In this document: piece by piece, positions 51,783 to 61,014 of the stretch
Layout of the letters: every line of letters begins with the position of its first letter
Numbering within the stretch: the first letter of the stretch is position 1
From: Phycicoccus duodecadis
GTDB lineage: Bacteria; Actinomycetota; Actinomycetes; Actinomycetales; Dermatophilaceae
DNA length: 64,000 bases
Assembly (NCBI RefSeq): GCF_002846495.1
Contig: NZ_PJNE01000001.1
Coordinates: 2,666,001 to 2,730,000 of the forward strand
Direction: 5' to 3'
Program-made: the position numbers and the translations under genes
The notes under the pieces: model-generated
Seen by the model: only the letters and a program-made list of their open reading frames with translations
Database searches by the model: none
What the model was told of the DNA's origin: nothing

Positions 51783-53261
51783 GTGACGACCTCCACCGCG
51801 GCCCGAGTCCCCCGAGCCGACGTCGGCCTGCGCAGCGCTCGCGGCCCCGTGCTGCTCGCCGTGATGCTGAGCACCGGCCTCGTGGCCATCGACGCCACCA
51901 TCCTGGCCACCGCCGTGCCCGCCGTCGTGCGTGACCTCGGCGGCCTCACCCAGTTCCCCTGGTTGTTCTCGATCTACGTCCTGGCGCAGGCGGTCTCGGT
52001 ACCCGTGTACGGCAAGATCGCCGACCTCTACGGCCGCAAGACCGTGATGCTGGTGGGCATCGGCCTGTTCGTGGTCGGGTCGCTCCTGTGCGGCGCGGCC
52101 TGGTCGATGGGATCGCTCATCGCGTTCCGCGCCCTGCAGGGCCTGGGGGCCGGTGCCATCCAGCCGATCGGGATGACGATCGTCGGCGACATCTACTCGG
52201 TGGCCGAGCGCGCGACCGTGCAGGGCTACATCGCCTCGGTGTGGGCGGTGGCGTCGCTGGTCGGCCCGACGCTCGGCGGCGTCTTCTCGGAGGCCCTGAC
52301 CTGGCGCTGGATCTTCTTCGTCAACCTCCCCCTCGGGCTGGCCGCGGCCTGGATGCTGTGGCGCCGGTTCAGCGAGACCCCACGCCCGGCCGCCGCCCGC
52401 CCCCGCATCGACTACGCCGGGACGGTGCTCCTGCTGCTGGGCACGGTGGCGCTGCTGGTCGCGCTCCTCGAGGGCGGGGTCCTCTGGGGCTGGGCCTCGC
52501 CGGTCAGCATCGGGCTGTTCGTGGCCTCCGTCGTCCTGCTCGTGGCCTTCGTCGTCGTCGAGCGCCGGGCGGCCGAGCCGGTCCTGCCGCTGTGGGTCTT
52601 CCGGCACCGGGTGGTGGGGGGCGCGATGCTGGTCTCGCTCGTCGTCGGCGTGATGCTGCTGGGCCTCACCTCGTACGTGCCGCTCTACGCCCAGGGGGTG
52701 CTGGGCACGGGCGCCATCGTGGCCGGTTTCGCGCTGGCCGCCATGACCATCGGCTGGCCGATCGCGGCCTCGACCGCCGGGCGGCTGTACCTGCGCCTGG
52801 GCTTCCGCACCACCATGCTCATCGGCTCGGTGTTCGCGGTGCTCGGCTCGGGCATCCTGCTGCTCGTGCGCCCGAGCAGCTCGGTGTGGCTGCTCGCCGG
52901 CGCGTGCCTGGTGCTGGGTCTCGGCTTCGGCTACGTGGCCAGCCCGTCGCTGGTCGCGGCGCAGTCGGCGGTGGCCTGGAACGAGCGGGGCGTGGCCACC
53001 AGCGCCTCGATCTTCGCGCGCTCGGTCGGCAGCGCCGTGGGCGTCGCGGCGTTCGGCGCGGTGGCCAACACCGTGGTGCACGACCGGCTCGGGCGTACCC
53101 CCGACGACCTGGAGTCGCTGCCGCCGGGCGTGCTGGGGCCCGCCCTCCAGGTGGTCTTCCTCGTCGCGGCGGCGGTGTCGGTCACGATGCTGCTCGCCTC
53201 CTTCGTGATGCCGCGCACCGTGCAGGAGGCCGGCAGCGACCACGCCGTCGCCACTTCCTGA
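51783..53261 (+). CDS. MFS multidrug transporter, DHA2 (14-helix, EmrB/QacA) type
   Basis: 492 residues with about 14 hydrophobic segments. VMLSTGLVAIDATILATAVPAVVRDLGGLTQFPWLFSIYVLAQAVSVPVYGKIADLYGRKTVMLVG covers helices 1-2 and motif A. RALQGLGAGAIQPIGMTIVGDIYS is the helix-4 motif, and GGVFSEALTWRWIFFVNLPLG is motif C. It exports drugs or similar compounds by proton antiport; the substrate is not determinable. The start is uncertain: GTG at 51783 fits the conserved N-terminus but has no clear ribosome site. GTG 51738 is an alternative. Confidence 0.9.
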   Translation: MTTSTAARVPRADVGLRSARGPVLLAVMLSTGLVAIDATILATAVPAVVRDLGGLTQFPWLFSIYVLAQAVSVPVYGKIADLYGRKTVMLVGIGLFVVGSLLCGAAWSMGSLIAFRALQGLGAGAIQPIGMTIVGDIYSVAERATVQGYIASVWAVASLVGPTLGGVFSEALTWRWIFFVNLPLGLAAAWMLWRRFSETPRPAAARPRIDYAGTVLLLLGTVALLVALLEGGVLWGWASPVSIGLFVASVVLLVAFVVVERRAAEPVLPLWVFRHRVVGGAMLVSLVVGVMLLGLTSYVPLYAQGVLGTGAIVAGFALAAMTIGWPIAASTAGRLYLRLGFRTTMLIGSVFAVLGSGILLLVRPSSSVWLLAGACLVLGLGFGYVASPSLVAAQSAVAWNERGVATSASIFARSVGSAVGVAAFGAVANTVVHDRLGRTPDDLESLPPGVLGPALQVVFLVAAAVSVTMLLASFVMPRTVQEAGSDHAVATS

Positions 53262-53316
53262 GACGGGAGTGAGGACGGGCCGCGGCCGGACGGCCGGTGT
53301 TCATCCCCCCGTCCCC

Positions 53317-53336
53317 TGACGGCCGGGCGGCCGTCA
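53317..53336 (+). terminator. Hairpin after the DHA2 transporter gene
   Basis: TGACGGCC, GGGC loop, GGCCGTCA, 56 bases after the stop. No T-run follows. Confidence 0.5.
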
Positions 53337-53408
53337 CGCAGCAGGACGCACGCTGACCCCTGGGTCCAGGGCCCCCCTGGAACCACGTCGTCATCGGAAG
53401 GTCACCCC

Positions 53409-54980
53409 ATGCTGCAGTCCCCCCTCGCGAAGGCCACGACGTGCGCGGCCCTCGCCGCGGTCGCCGTCGGCGCCGCGCTGGTCTCCTCCCCCGCCCAGGC
53501 CGACTCCGGCTTCTCGGTCGCCCCCGTCCCGTACGCCAACCCGCGCGTCGGCGTCGAGAACAACGTCCTCACCCCCAGCGCCCGCCAGGTCCCGGTGGCC
53601 TGGGGGGCCCTGCCCCTGACCAACCCCGACGCCGCGAACGGCGTCACCCACTACGGCTACAACACGACCCTCGGCGGCCCGCTCACCCAGGCGGCGACCG
53701 AGGCCAACAAGACCGAGCCCGACAAGAACGTCTACCTCGTGTTCGGCGGCCACCACTACCTCTACCAGGGTCACGAGGCCGGACCGCGCGGGTACGTCAC
53801 CCGCATCGACCTCGACCAGACCGACCCCACGAAGCGCGTCACGCTGGTCAGTGACGTCGACAGCACCGGGGCCGTCTTCCCCACCATCGACGGCATGACC
53901 TGGGACCCCTTCTCGCACCAGCTGCTGCTGACCGCCGAGTCGGGCGCGCCCAACGGCGGCGTCTTCGGGGTCTCGCTCGACGGCCAGGGCGACGCCGTCG
54001 ACGGCAAGGCCACCCGCCTCACCGCGCTTGGCTCGGGCGGCTACGAGGGCATCCAGAACGACGGCGACGGCAATGTCTGGCTGGTCGAGGACATCGGCGG
54101 CGCGGCGGCCGCCGGCGGCAAGGCGCCGAACTCCTACGTCTACCGCTTCCGCCCGGCCGACCGCACCGACCTCACGGCCGGCGGGACCCTGCAGGCGCTG
54201 CAGATCCAGCGCGCCGACGGCACGCCGGTGCTGGCGTCGCAGCTGCAGGCCGACCCGTCGGATGCCTTCATCGCGTCGCTGCACACCCAGGGGACCTCGT
54301 TCCGCACCCGCTGGGTCGACGTCTCCACCGGCACCTCGTCGGTGGCCGCCACCGCCGGGGCCGCGGCCGCCGGGGCCACCCCGCTGAAGCGCCCCGAGAA
54401 CGGCGTCTTCCGGCCCGGCACCGACTTCCGCGAGTTCTACTTCACCGAGACCGGCGACACCAGCACCTCGAGCACGCTGCCCGGCGCCTACGGCGGGGTG
54501 TTCCGCATCGCCCAGAAGAGCGCCGGCGCCGAGACCGGCACGATCTCGCTGGTGACCGGTGGCGACCAGGAGCACACCGGCTTCGACAACATCACCTTCG
54601 CGGCCCGGGACTCGCTGCTGGTGGTCGAGGACGCGGGCGACGGGCTGCACCAGCAGCGCAACGCCCTCGACTCCGGCTACGTGATCGACCTCGGCCGGGG
54701 CGAGCGGCGCGGCGCCGCCCCCTCGGTCGTGCGCTTCCTCGCCGAGGGGCGCGACGCGTCGGCCACCTTCGACGCGGCGGGCGGCCCGAAGTACAACGAC
54801 GGCGACAACGAGATCACCGGCATCCACGTGTCCGACGGCGACCCGACCCCGGCCGGCATCCTCGGCGCCAAGCTGCCGAACGTCCGCTCGCAGGCCTGGC
54901 GGACCTTCTGGACCCAGCAGCACGGCGACAACGTCACCTGGGAGATCACCTGGGACCTGCGCGCCGGGCACGACGACTGA
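53409..54980 (+). CDS. Secreted PhoX-like phosphatase (DUF839)
   Basis: 523 residues. A signal peptide (ATTCAALAAVAVGAALVSSPAQA, cleavage after AQA) is followed by a PhoX-type beta-propeller. Repeating strands include YLVFGGHHYLYQGHEAGPRGYVTRIDL, LLTAESGAPNGGVFGVSLDG, GYEGIQNDGDGNVWLVEDIGG, LKRPENGVFRPGTDFREFYFTETGDT and DNITFAARDSLLVVEDAGDGLH. The acidic residues before aromatic strand ends suit calcium/iron sites of PhoX. It probably scavenges phosphate outside the cell. The exact substrate and Tat signal (no RR motif seen) are uncertain. GGAAGG precedes the ATG. Confidence 0.87.
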   Translation: MLQSPLAKATTCAALAAVAVGAALVSSPAQADSGFSVAPVPYANPRVGVENNVLTPSARQVPVAWGALPLTNPDAANGVTHYGYNTTLGGPLTQAATEANKTEPDKNVYLVFGGHHYLYQGHEAGPRGYVTRIDLDQTDPTKRVTLVSDVDSTGAVFPTIDGMTWDPFSHQLLLTAESGAPNGGVFGVSLDGQGDAVDGKATRLTALGSGGYEGIQNDGDGNVWLVEDIGGAAAAGGKAPNSYVYRFRPADRTDLTAGGTLQALQIQRADGTPVLASQLQADPSDAFIASLHTQGTSFRTRWVDVSTGTSSVAATAGAAAAGATPLKRPENGVFRPGTDFREFYFTETGDTSTSSTLPGAYGGVFRIAQKSAGAETGTISLVTGGDQEHTGFDNITFAARDSLLVVEDAGDGLHQQRNALDSGYVIDLGRGERRGAAPSVVRFLAEGRDASATFDAAGGPKYNDGDNEITGIHVSDGDPTPAGILGAKLPNVRSQAWRTFWTQQHGDNVTWEITWDLRAGHDD

Positions 54981-54997
54981 CCCAGCCCGACCACCGG

Positions 54998-55033
54998 CGC
55001 CGGGCCGTCCACCGCGTGGTGGACGGCCCGGCG
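54998..55033. terminator. Bidirectional terminator between the phosphatase and MFS genes
   Basis: CGCCGGGCCGTCCACC and its exact complement (16 bp) around GCGT, between two convergent genes (stops at 54980 and 55075). Confidence 0.8.
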
Positions 55034-55074
55034 TCGTGCTGAACGTACGCGCCGCGGGCTCGGGGAAGCGGCGG

Positions 55075-56295
55075 TCAGGCCCCCGAGGGGACCCGCACCG
55101 GGTGCGTCTCACGGCCGCGCAGCCACGGCAGGACCGCCAGCAGCGTGATCACCCCGGTGGCCGCGAACGCCAGGCCGAAGCTGCCGCGGTCGACGAGCAG
55201 CCCCGCCACGACCGGCCCGATGATGGCGCCGGTGTCGGCGGACATCTGGAAGGCCGCCAGGGCGGGGCCGCCGTTGCGCTCGCGCCCGACCACATCGGCC
55301 AGGGTGGCCTGCTGTGCGGGGTTGAGGGTGCCGGCCCCGATGCCGGCGACGACGGAGAGGGCCAGCAGCATCGGCAGGTTCGTGGCGAGCCCGGTGGCCG
55401 CGGTGGCCAGGCCCGAGACGACCAGGCCGCCGATGATGTAGGGCTTGCGCCCCACCCGGTCGGAGGTGCGGCCGGTGAAGGTGATGCCCAGCGCGTTGCC
55501 GGCCGCGAACACGGCGAGCGCGAAGCCGGCCACCCGCGGGTCGTCGGCGATGACGGCCACCGCGAACAGCGGCAGGATGGCGTTGCGCACCCCGAAGTTG
55601 GCCCAGCCGTTGGCGAAGCCCGACGCCACGGCGGCGCGGTAGGCGCTGTCGCCCCAGCCGTCGCGCACCCGCATGACCGGCAGCGTCGGCGCCCCCTCCT
55701 TCGGCCGCAGCGAGGCGCTCTGCAGGAAGAAGAAGACGATGGCGGCGGCGAGCACCAGGGCCGCGGCGTAGGCGAGGAACGGCACCCGCAGCCCGAGGCC
55801 ACCGAGCAGACCGCCGACCACCGGGCCGCCGACGCCGCCGATGAGGAACGCCGAGGCGTAGGCCGACGACACCCGCGCCCGGATGGCGGGGGGCGCGAGC
55901 CGCACGATGAGGGCGACCGCCGACACGGTGAACATGACCGAGCCGATGCCACCGAGGCCGCGGTAGACCAGCAGCTGCCAGTAGGAGTGTGCGAAGGCGG
56001 TGCCGGCGCTGGAGGCCGCGACGATCAGCAGGCCCGCCAGGTAGATCGGCCGCTCCCCGACCCGGGCGATGAGCCGGCCGCCCGCGGGGGCGAAGACGAG
56101 GCGGAAGAACGCGAAGGCGCTGACCACGATGCTGCTGGCGGTGGCACCCACCCCGAAGCTCTGCGCGAACTGCGGCAGGACCGGGGTGATGAGCCCGAAC
56201 CCGAGGGCGATCACGAAGGCCGCGGCGATGAGGACCCAGATCTCGCGGGGGATGCGGACCCGCACGGCGGGCGTGGTCACGGAGGCGGCAGACAC
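55075..56295 (-). CDS. MFS transporter
   Basis: 406 residues with 12 hydrophobic segments. IWVLIAAAFVIALGFGLITPVLPQFAQSFGVGATASSIVVSAFAFFRLVFAPAGGRLIARVGERPIYLAG covers helices 1-3 with motif A. GGVGGPVVGGLLGGLGLRVPF is motif C of drug-proton antiporters, and GRTSDRVGRKPYIIGG is the second-half motif A. It is an exporter of unknown substrate. GTG at 56295 is the likely start. It precedes the thiamine ECF gene cluster by no functional link I can see. Confidence 0.9.
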   Translation of the reverse strand: MSAASVTTPAVRVRIPREIWVLIAAAFVIALGFGLITPVLPQFAQSFGVGATASSIVVSAFAFFRLVFAPAGGRLIARVGERPIYLAGLLIVAASSAGTAFAHSYWQLLVYRGLGGIGSVMFTVSAVALIVRLAPPAIRARVSSAYASAFLIGGVGGPVVGGLLGGLGLRVPFLAYAAALVLAAAIVFFFLQSASLRPKEGAPTLPVMRVRDGWGDSAYRAAVASGFANGWANFGVRNAILPLFAVAVIADDPRVAGFALAVFAAGNALGITFTGRTSDRVGRKPYIIGGLVVSGLATAATGLATNLPMLLALSVVAGIGAGTLNPAQQATLADVVGRERNGGPALAAFQMSADTGAIIGPVVAGLLVDRGSFGLAFAATGVITLLAVLPWLRGRETHPVRVPSGA

Positions 56296-56316
56296 GAACG
56301 ACCAGTATGCCTGCCG

Positions 56317-58632
56317 TCAGCGCACGGTCGTGGCGACGACGAGCGGGAGCGCGGCCAGGGCCACCAGCACGGTGTCGCGGAGACGCCAGGGGGCCGGAGC
56401 CCACCAGGTGCGGCGCTGCGCGGTGGCGAAGCCGCGGGCGTCCATGGCCACCGCCAGCTCGGCGGCGGCGCGCAGGGTGCGTACCAGCAGACCCATCGTG
56501 AGGGCCGAGACGTGGGCCACGACCGTGGCCGGGCGGCGGGCCGAGACCCCGAGGGCGCGGACCCGTCGGGCCCGGCCGATCTCGCTCCAGACGGCACCGA
56601 AAGTGTGCACCCGCTGGAGGGCGGCCGCGACGGCCACCACCGGCCGGTCGGGCAGCCCGAGCCGCTGGGCGAGATGGTCGCCGAGGCGGTCGGGGTCGAC
56701 CCAGGGCACCAGGACGGCCGACGGCACCACGATCACCAGGACGCGGAGCGCGACGGTGAGAGCGGCGTCCACGTCGTGCCCCGCCAGCCACCAGGTCGAC
56801 CAGCCGACCGACAGGGCCGCCAGCAGACCGGGCGCGGTGCGCAGCGCGACCGTGCGCAGCCGCCCGCCCGGGGCGTGGCCGTTGCCCGGCGCGCTGAGGC
56901 CGACGACCGCGAGGGCGACCTGCACGGCCAGGACGGCCAGGCTCGTGCCCCAGTGCGGTGAGAGCACCCCGGCCGGGATGCCGAGCAGCGCGCCGGCGAG
57001 GAGCGCCAGCGGCCCGCAGCGCGCCACCAGCGGGGCCCGCGCGGGCGGGGGCGCGGCGGGGCGTGCGGGGGCCGTCACCCGGTGCACGACTTCGGCGCGG
57101 GCGACGACGGCCGCGTCGTGGGTGGCCGCGACGACGGCTCCCCCGGCTCGCCGGTAGGCGGCGACGAGCCCGACGACGGCGGCCCAGGTGTGGCGGTCCT
57201 GGCCGACGGTCGGCTCGTCGGCCAGGAGGACGGGGGGGCCGTGGTGGAGGGCCGCGGCCACCGCGAGGCGGCGCTGCTCGCCCCCGGAGAGCTCGCGGGG
57301 GTCGGCGCGCTCGAGGTGCGACAGCCCCAGAGCGGCGAGCAGCGCCCGGGCGCGGGGCACCTCGGCCGCGTCGTCGCGGCCGAGGGCACGTGCCGTGACC
57401 AGCACCTCGTCGAGGACGGTGCGGGCCACGAGGGTCGAGCTCGCCCACTGGGGCACCCAGGCGAGGGTGCCGGCGAGGGCGCGCGCGTCCAGGGAGGCCG
57501 GGTCGGCCGCACCGGGGCCGACCCGCACGGCATCCGCGGGGGTGGGGGTGAGGAAGCCGGCCAGGGCCGACAGCAGGGTCGACTTGCCCGCGCCGCTGGG
57601 GCCCACGAGGGCCGTGAGGGTGCCGGGCCGCGCGTCGAGGGCGTCGTCGAGGGCGGCGGCGCGCACGGTGCGGGCGGTGCCGTCGAGCAGCCGGGTGGTG
57701 CGCTCGACCGAGAACGGCGCGGCCACCATCCCCGACCGCGTCGGGTCCAGGAGCATGGGGTCCAGGAGCGCGGGGTCGACCGTCAGGGGCTCGGGTGCCG
57801 GGGCGCCGGGCACCCAGAGCCCCATCCCCAGCAGCTCCTCGCGGCGCTCGGCCAGCACGTCGTGCACCGGCCCGTCGGCCACGACCTCGCCGTCGGACGA
57901 CAGCACGACGAGGCGGTCGACGAGGTCGACCCACGGGCCCAGCACGTGCTCGACGACGACGAGGGTGCGGGCGGCATCCGGGCCGGGGTCCGCGGTGAGG
58001 GCCGCGACCGCCTCGCGCACCTCGGCCGCGCAGCCGGGGTCGAGCATCGCGGTCGGCTCGTCGAGCAGGACGACCGCGGGGTCGAGCGCCAGGGTGCCGG
58101 CCAGCGCCAGGCGCTGCGTCTGCCCGCCCGAGAGCGCCGACGTGGGGGTGTCGAGGGGCAGGTCGCCGAGCCCGACGGCGCGCAGGGCCGCCGCGACCCG
58201 TGCGGGCATCGCCGACCGCTCGACGCCGGTGTTCTCGAGGCCGAACGCGACGTCACGCCCGACCGTGGCGGCCACCACCCCGGCGCCCGGTTCCTGGAGC
58301 ACCAGACCGACTGCTCCGGGACGTGAGCCGGGGGCGGTGCCGTCGAGGGTCACCGCTCCGCTGAGCTCGCCGGCCTCGACCGAGCCCAGCAGCCCGGTGA
58401 GCGCCCGCAGGAGGGTGGACTTGCCCGACCCCGAGGGCCCGACGAGCAGCACGCGCTCGCCGGGCTCCAGGGTGAGGTCGACGCCCCGCAGGACGGGCTC
58501 GCGACGGCCGAACGGCCGCCAGGTGAGGCCGCTGACCTCGACCCGCCCGCGGGTGCCGACCGCGACGTCGTCAGACAGCGTGACTCTCCCGCAGCTCCTG
58601 GCCGGGGGGGAACGCCGACAGCGCGCCCGCAC
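56317..58632 (-). CDS. Fused ECF transporter EcfA-EcfA'-EcfT (YkoD-YkoC fusion)
   Basis: 771 residues joining three normally separate parts. ATPase 1 has GPSGSGKSTLLRAL, LSGGQTQRLALAG and VVLLDEPTAMLD. ATPase 2 has GPSGAGKSTLLSAL, LSGGEQRRLAVAA and VLLADEPTVGQD, ending near residue 530. The T domain follows, with several membrane helices and the coupling-helix motif AELAVAMDARGFATAQRR near the end. It powers uptake with the YkoE S-component encoded upstream, for a thiamine precursor such as HMP. The GTG at 58632 overlaps YkoE by 62 bases. There is no other ATG/GTG before the first ATPase, so a CTG near 58578 is possible. Confidence 0.9.
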   Translation of the reverse strand: MRARCRRSPPARSCGRVTLSDDVAVGTRGRVEVSGLTWRPFGRREPVLRGVDLTLEPGERVLLVGPSGSGKSTLLRALTGLLGSVEAGELSGAVTLDGTAPGSRPGAVGLVLQEPGAGVVAATVGRDVAFGLENTGVERSAMPARVAAALRAVGLGDLPLDTPTSALSGGQTQRLALAGTLALDPAVVLLDEPTAMLDPGCAAEVREAVAALTADPGPDAARTLVVVEHVLGPWVDLVDRLVVLSSDGEVVADGPVHDVLAERREELLGMGLWVPGAPAPEPLTVDPALLDPMLLDPTRSGMVAAPFSVERTTRLLDGTARTVRAAALDDALDARPGTLTALVGPSGAGKSTLLSALAGFLTPTPADAVRVGPGAADPASLDARALAGTLAWVPQWASSTLVARTVLDEVLVTARALGRDDAAEVPRARALLAALGLSHLERADPRELSGGEQRRLAVAAALHHGPPVLLADEPTVGQDRHTWAAVVGLVAAYRRAGGAVVAATHDAAVVARAEVVHRVTAPARPAAPPPARAPLVARCGPLALLAGALLGIPAGVLSPHWGTSLAVLAVQVALAVVGLSAPGNGHAPGGRLRTVALRTAPGLLAALSVGWSTWWLAGHDVDAALTVALRVLVIVVPSAVLVPWVDPDRLGDHLAQRLGLPDRPVVAVAAALQRVHTFGAVWSEIGRARRVRALGVSARRPATVVAHVSALTMGLLVRTLRAAAELAVAMDARGFATAQRRTWWAPAPWRLRDTVLVALAALPLVVATTVR

Positions 58633-59272
58633 GGGCCAGGGCCCGGGTGAGCAGCCAGCCGAGGACGCCGGCCAGCACCACCCCGCTGACCGCCATCGTC
58701 GCGAGGTAGGCGAGCTTGTCGCCCACGCCCCACTCGGCGTACCAGCCGCCGCCGTCGGCGAGGATGCCGAGGACCGGGCGACCCGACCAGGACGCCGGGA
58801 ACTTCACCGTCTCGAACAGCCACTCCAGCGGCGTCGAGAGCACGCCCGCCAGCGCGGCCGCGCCGACCCCGAAGAACCGGTAGCCCAGGAGGGCGAAGGC
58901 GATCTCGGCGCCGAGGCCCTGGGCGATGCCCGAGACCAGGACGGTCGCACCCCACTCGGTGCCGGGGAGCATCGAGACCAGAGCGGCGACGACCTCGCAG
59001 AACAGGGCCGCGCCGGGACGACGGACGACGAGGCCGCCGACCACGCCGGCGAGCAGCCAGGGCCCGGTGAACAGGCCCATCAGCGGGGCGTAGCCGATCT
59101 TCAGCGCGGTGATCGGGCCGTTGTAGAAGATCCCCCAGCCCCAGAACGCGACGCCGAAGGCCGCGCCGAGGAAGGCGATGGTGAGGATGTCGACGGTGCG
59201 CCAGCCCAGGAGCGGGCGGGTCGCGGTGATGCTGCGCCGGGTGGGCGGCGCCTCGGTGGTGCTCGTAGCCAT
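58571..59272 (-). CDS. ykoE: YkoE-type ECF S-component (thiamine or HMP)
   Basis: 233 residues with about five or six membrane helices: LLGWRTVDILTIAFLGAAFGVAFWGWGIFYNG, GYAPLMGLFTGPWLLAGVVGGLVVRRPGAALFCEVVAALVSMLPGTEWGATVLVSGIAQGLGAEIAFALLGYR. The WG...GWGIFYNG and the GTEWG loop are YkoE marks. GGAGAA precedes the ATG at 59272. The TPP riboswitch in its leader shows that thiamine status controls it and that the substrate is thiamine-related. Confidence 0.92.
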   Translation of the reverse strand: MATSTTEAPPTRRSITATRPLLGWRTVDILTIAFLGAAFGVAFWGWGIFYNGPITALKIGYAPLMGLFTGPWLLAGVVGGLVVRRPGAALFCEVVAALVSMLPGTEWGATVLVSGIAQGLGAEIAFALLGYRFFGVGAAALAGVLSTPLEWLFETVKFPASWSGRPVLGILADGGGWYAEWGVGDKLAYLATMAVSGVVLAGVLGWLLTRALARAGALSAFPPGQELRESHAV

Positions 59273-59367
59273 GTTCTGCTTCTCCCGTGGTCGTGGGTGA
59301 CCTCGGGGAGGCGTGCGCCACCACCACCCGCCCCGGGGGAGCGCATGACGGTGGAGCACACCTGAGA

Positions 59368-59453
59368 TTCCCGACTCCCTTCGCCGGTGCTAACCGGATC
59401 AGGTTCGAGGGTCTGCGGCGAACCGCACTCTCAGCGCTAGGGCGCTCCCCTGT
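59368..59453 (-). promoter_or_regulatory. TPP riboswitch (THI element)
   Basis: On the minus strand the order is CAGGGGAGCGCC, GCTGAGAGTGCGG, CCGCAGACCCTCGAACCTGATC, CGGTTAGCACCGGCGAAGGGAGT. These are the conserved blocks of the TPP aptamer (CTGAGA, ACCTGATC, GCGAAGGGA). It lies about 95 bases before the ykoE start. No clear terminator follows, so it may act on translation. Confidence 0.96.
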
Positions 59454-59467
59454 CGTTGGACTCCCCG

Positions 59468-59473
59468 AGCATA
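59468..59473 (-). promoter_or_regulatory. -10 element of the TPP-controlled operon
   Basis: TATGCT on the minus strand. The transcript would start near 59461, just ahead of the aptamer. No good -35 is seen. Confidence 0.5.
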
Positions 59474-59486
59474 ACCCCGCCGCGGT

Positions 59487-59492
59487 TAGAGT
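59487..59492 (+). promoter_or_regulatory. -10 element of the DUF4235 gene
   Basis: TAGAGT. The predicted transcript starts near 59499, about 48 bases before the ATG. Confidence 0.4.
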
Positions 59493-59546
59493 GGCCAGGA
59501 CCGGTCGGGCGGCCCGCCTGACCTGCGCACTTCGGAAGGACCGCCC

Positions 59547-59825
59547 ATGGGAACCGCCGCCTGGAAGCTGCTCGGCACGGGGGGCGCCATCCTCGCCGGC
59601 GTCCTCGCCACCAAGGTGGTCAACCTGGTGTGGGCCAAGACCGGGCACGACGAGATCAACCCCAAGAACCCCGACGCCCCCCTCGCCAAGGCCCTCGCCT
59701 ACGCCGCCGTCACCGGCCTGGCCGTCGGGGCCGCCCGCACCTTCACCGAGCGCAAGGCCGCGCAGTACTACCGCAGCTCCGCCGGGCACCTGCCCAAGGA
59801 GATCAAGGACCAGCCCGTCAGCTGA
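59547..59825 (+). CDS. DUF4235 family small membrane protein
   Basis: 92 residues. Two hydrophobic stretches ([22 protein letters not shown] and [18 protein letters not shown]) are separated by [19 protein letters not shown]. This is the actinobacterial DUF4235 family, of unknown function. GGAAGGA precedes the ATG. Its last codons overlap the end of hutI on the other strand by eight bases. Confidence 0.88.
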   Translation: MGTAAWKLLGTGGAILAGVLATKVVNLVWAKTGHDEINPKNPDAPLAKALAYAAVTGLAVGAARTFTERKAAQYYRSSAGHLPKEIKDQPVS

Positions 59826-61014
59826 GGGCGCGGGCCAGCGGCATCCCCGGCCGGTAGGCCAGGTGCTCGTACGACGGGGCCTCGAGGACGGCCAGGTCGG
59901 CCCGGGCGCCGACCGCCACCCGCCCCACGTCGGTGCGGCGCAGAGCCCGGGCGCCCCCCACGGTCGCCGCCACCAGCGCCTCGGCCCCGGTCATCCGCAG
60001 CTCGCGCACGGCGAGCGCGATGACGAACGGCATCGCCGCGGTGTTGCAGGTGCCGGGGTTGCAGTCGGAGGCCAGCGCCACCGAGGCCCCGGCCGCGAGC
60101 AGCCGGCGCGCGTCGGGGTAGGGCATCCGGGTCGAGAACTCCACTCCGGGCAGCAGCGTCGCCACCGTGGTGTCGGACGCCGCCGCCAGCGCGTCCACGT
60201 CGGCGTCGTCGAGGAAGGTGCAGTGGTCGACCGAGGCCGCCCCGAGCTCGACGGCCAGGCGCACCCCCGGCCCGGGCCCGAGCTGGTTGCCGTGCACCCG
60301 CAGGCCGAGCCCGGCCGCGCGCCCGGCCAGCAGCACCCGCCGGGCCTCCTCGGCGGTGAAGGCGTGCGGGCTGCGCGGCTCGCAGAACACGTCGACCCAG
60401 TGGGCGTGCGGGGCGCAGGCGGCCAGCATCGGGCCGGTCACGAGGTCGAGGTAGCCGCCGCGGTCGTCGCGCCACTCGGCCGGGACGACGTGTGCCCCGA
60501 GGAAGGTCGTCTCGTCGGTGACCTCGGCCGCGAGCCGCAGCGCGCGCGCCTCGTCCTCGACGGTGAGGCCGTAGCCACTCTTGACCTCGAGGGTGGTCGT
60601 CCCGAGCGCCCGCGCCTCGGCCACGCGGGCGGCCAGCAGGGCCCGCAGCTCGTCGTCGGAGGCCGCGCGGGTGGCCGCCACCGACACGCCGATGCCACCG
60701 CCGTCGTAGGGCGTTCCCGCCATCCGGGCGGCGAACTCCGCGGCCCGGTCACCGGCCGAGACCAGGTGCGCGTGGCTGTCGACGAACCCGGGGACGACGG
60801 CGCGGCCCTGGAGGTCGACGCGGTCGTCGGCGGCCGGGGCCTGTGCCGCCGGGCCCACCCAGGCGACCCATCCGTCCTCGACCACGACCGCGGCGCCCTC
60901 GACCACCCCGAGCCGGGTCGCGGCGTCGAGCGAGCGGTCGCCCACGGGCACGTCGCCGCCGGGGCCGGCGCAGGTGACGAGTGCCCCGATGCCGGTGACC
61001 AGGCGGGCGGTCAC
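59818..61014 (-). CDS. hutI: Imidazolonepropionase
   Basis: Hydrolyses imidazolone-5-propionate to N-formimidoyl-glutamate in histidine breakdown. 398 residues: [44 protein letters not shown] holds the metal His pair and the substrate loop. [70 protein letters not shown] and [23 protein letters not shown] are all family signatures. GTG overlaps the hutF stop (GTGA). Confidence 0.97.
   Translation of the reverse strand: MTARLVTGIGALVTCAGPGGDVPVGDRSLDAATRLGVVEGAAVVVEDGWVAWVGPAAQAPAADDRVDLQGRAVVPGFVDSHAHLVSAGDRAAEFAARMAGTPYDGGGIGVSVAATRAASDDELRALLAARVAEARALGTTTLEVKSGYGLTVEDEARALRLAAEVTDETTFLGAHVVPAEWRDDRGGYLDLVTGPMLAACAPHAHWVDVFCEPRSPHAFTAEEARRVLLAGRAAGLGLRVHGNQLGPGPGVRLAVELGAASVDHCTFLDDADVDALAAASDTTVATLLPGVEFSTRMPYPDARRLLAAGASVALASDCNPGTCNTAAMPFVIALAVRELRMTGAEALVAATVGGARALRRTDVGRVAVGARADLAVLEAPSYEHLAYRPGMPLARALS

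Noticed and set aside
59395..59425. tRNA T-loop-like GGTTCGA
   Set aside because: It is the ACCTGATCCGG/GGTTCGAGGGT part of the TPP aptamer read on the other strand; no cloverleaf is present.
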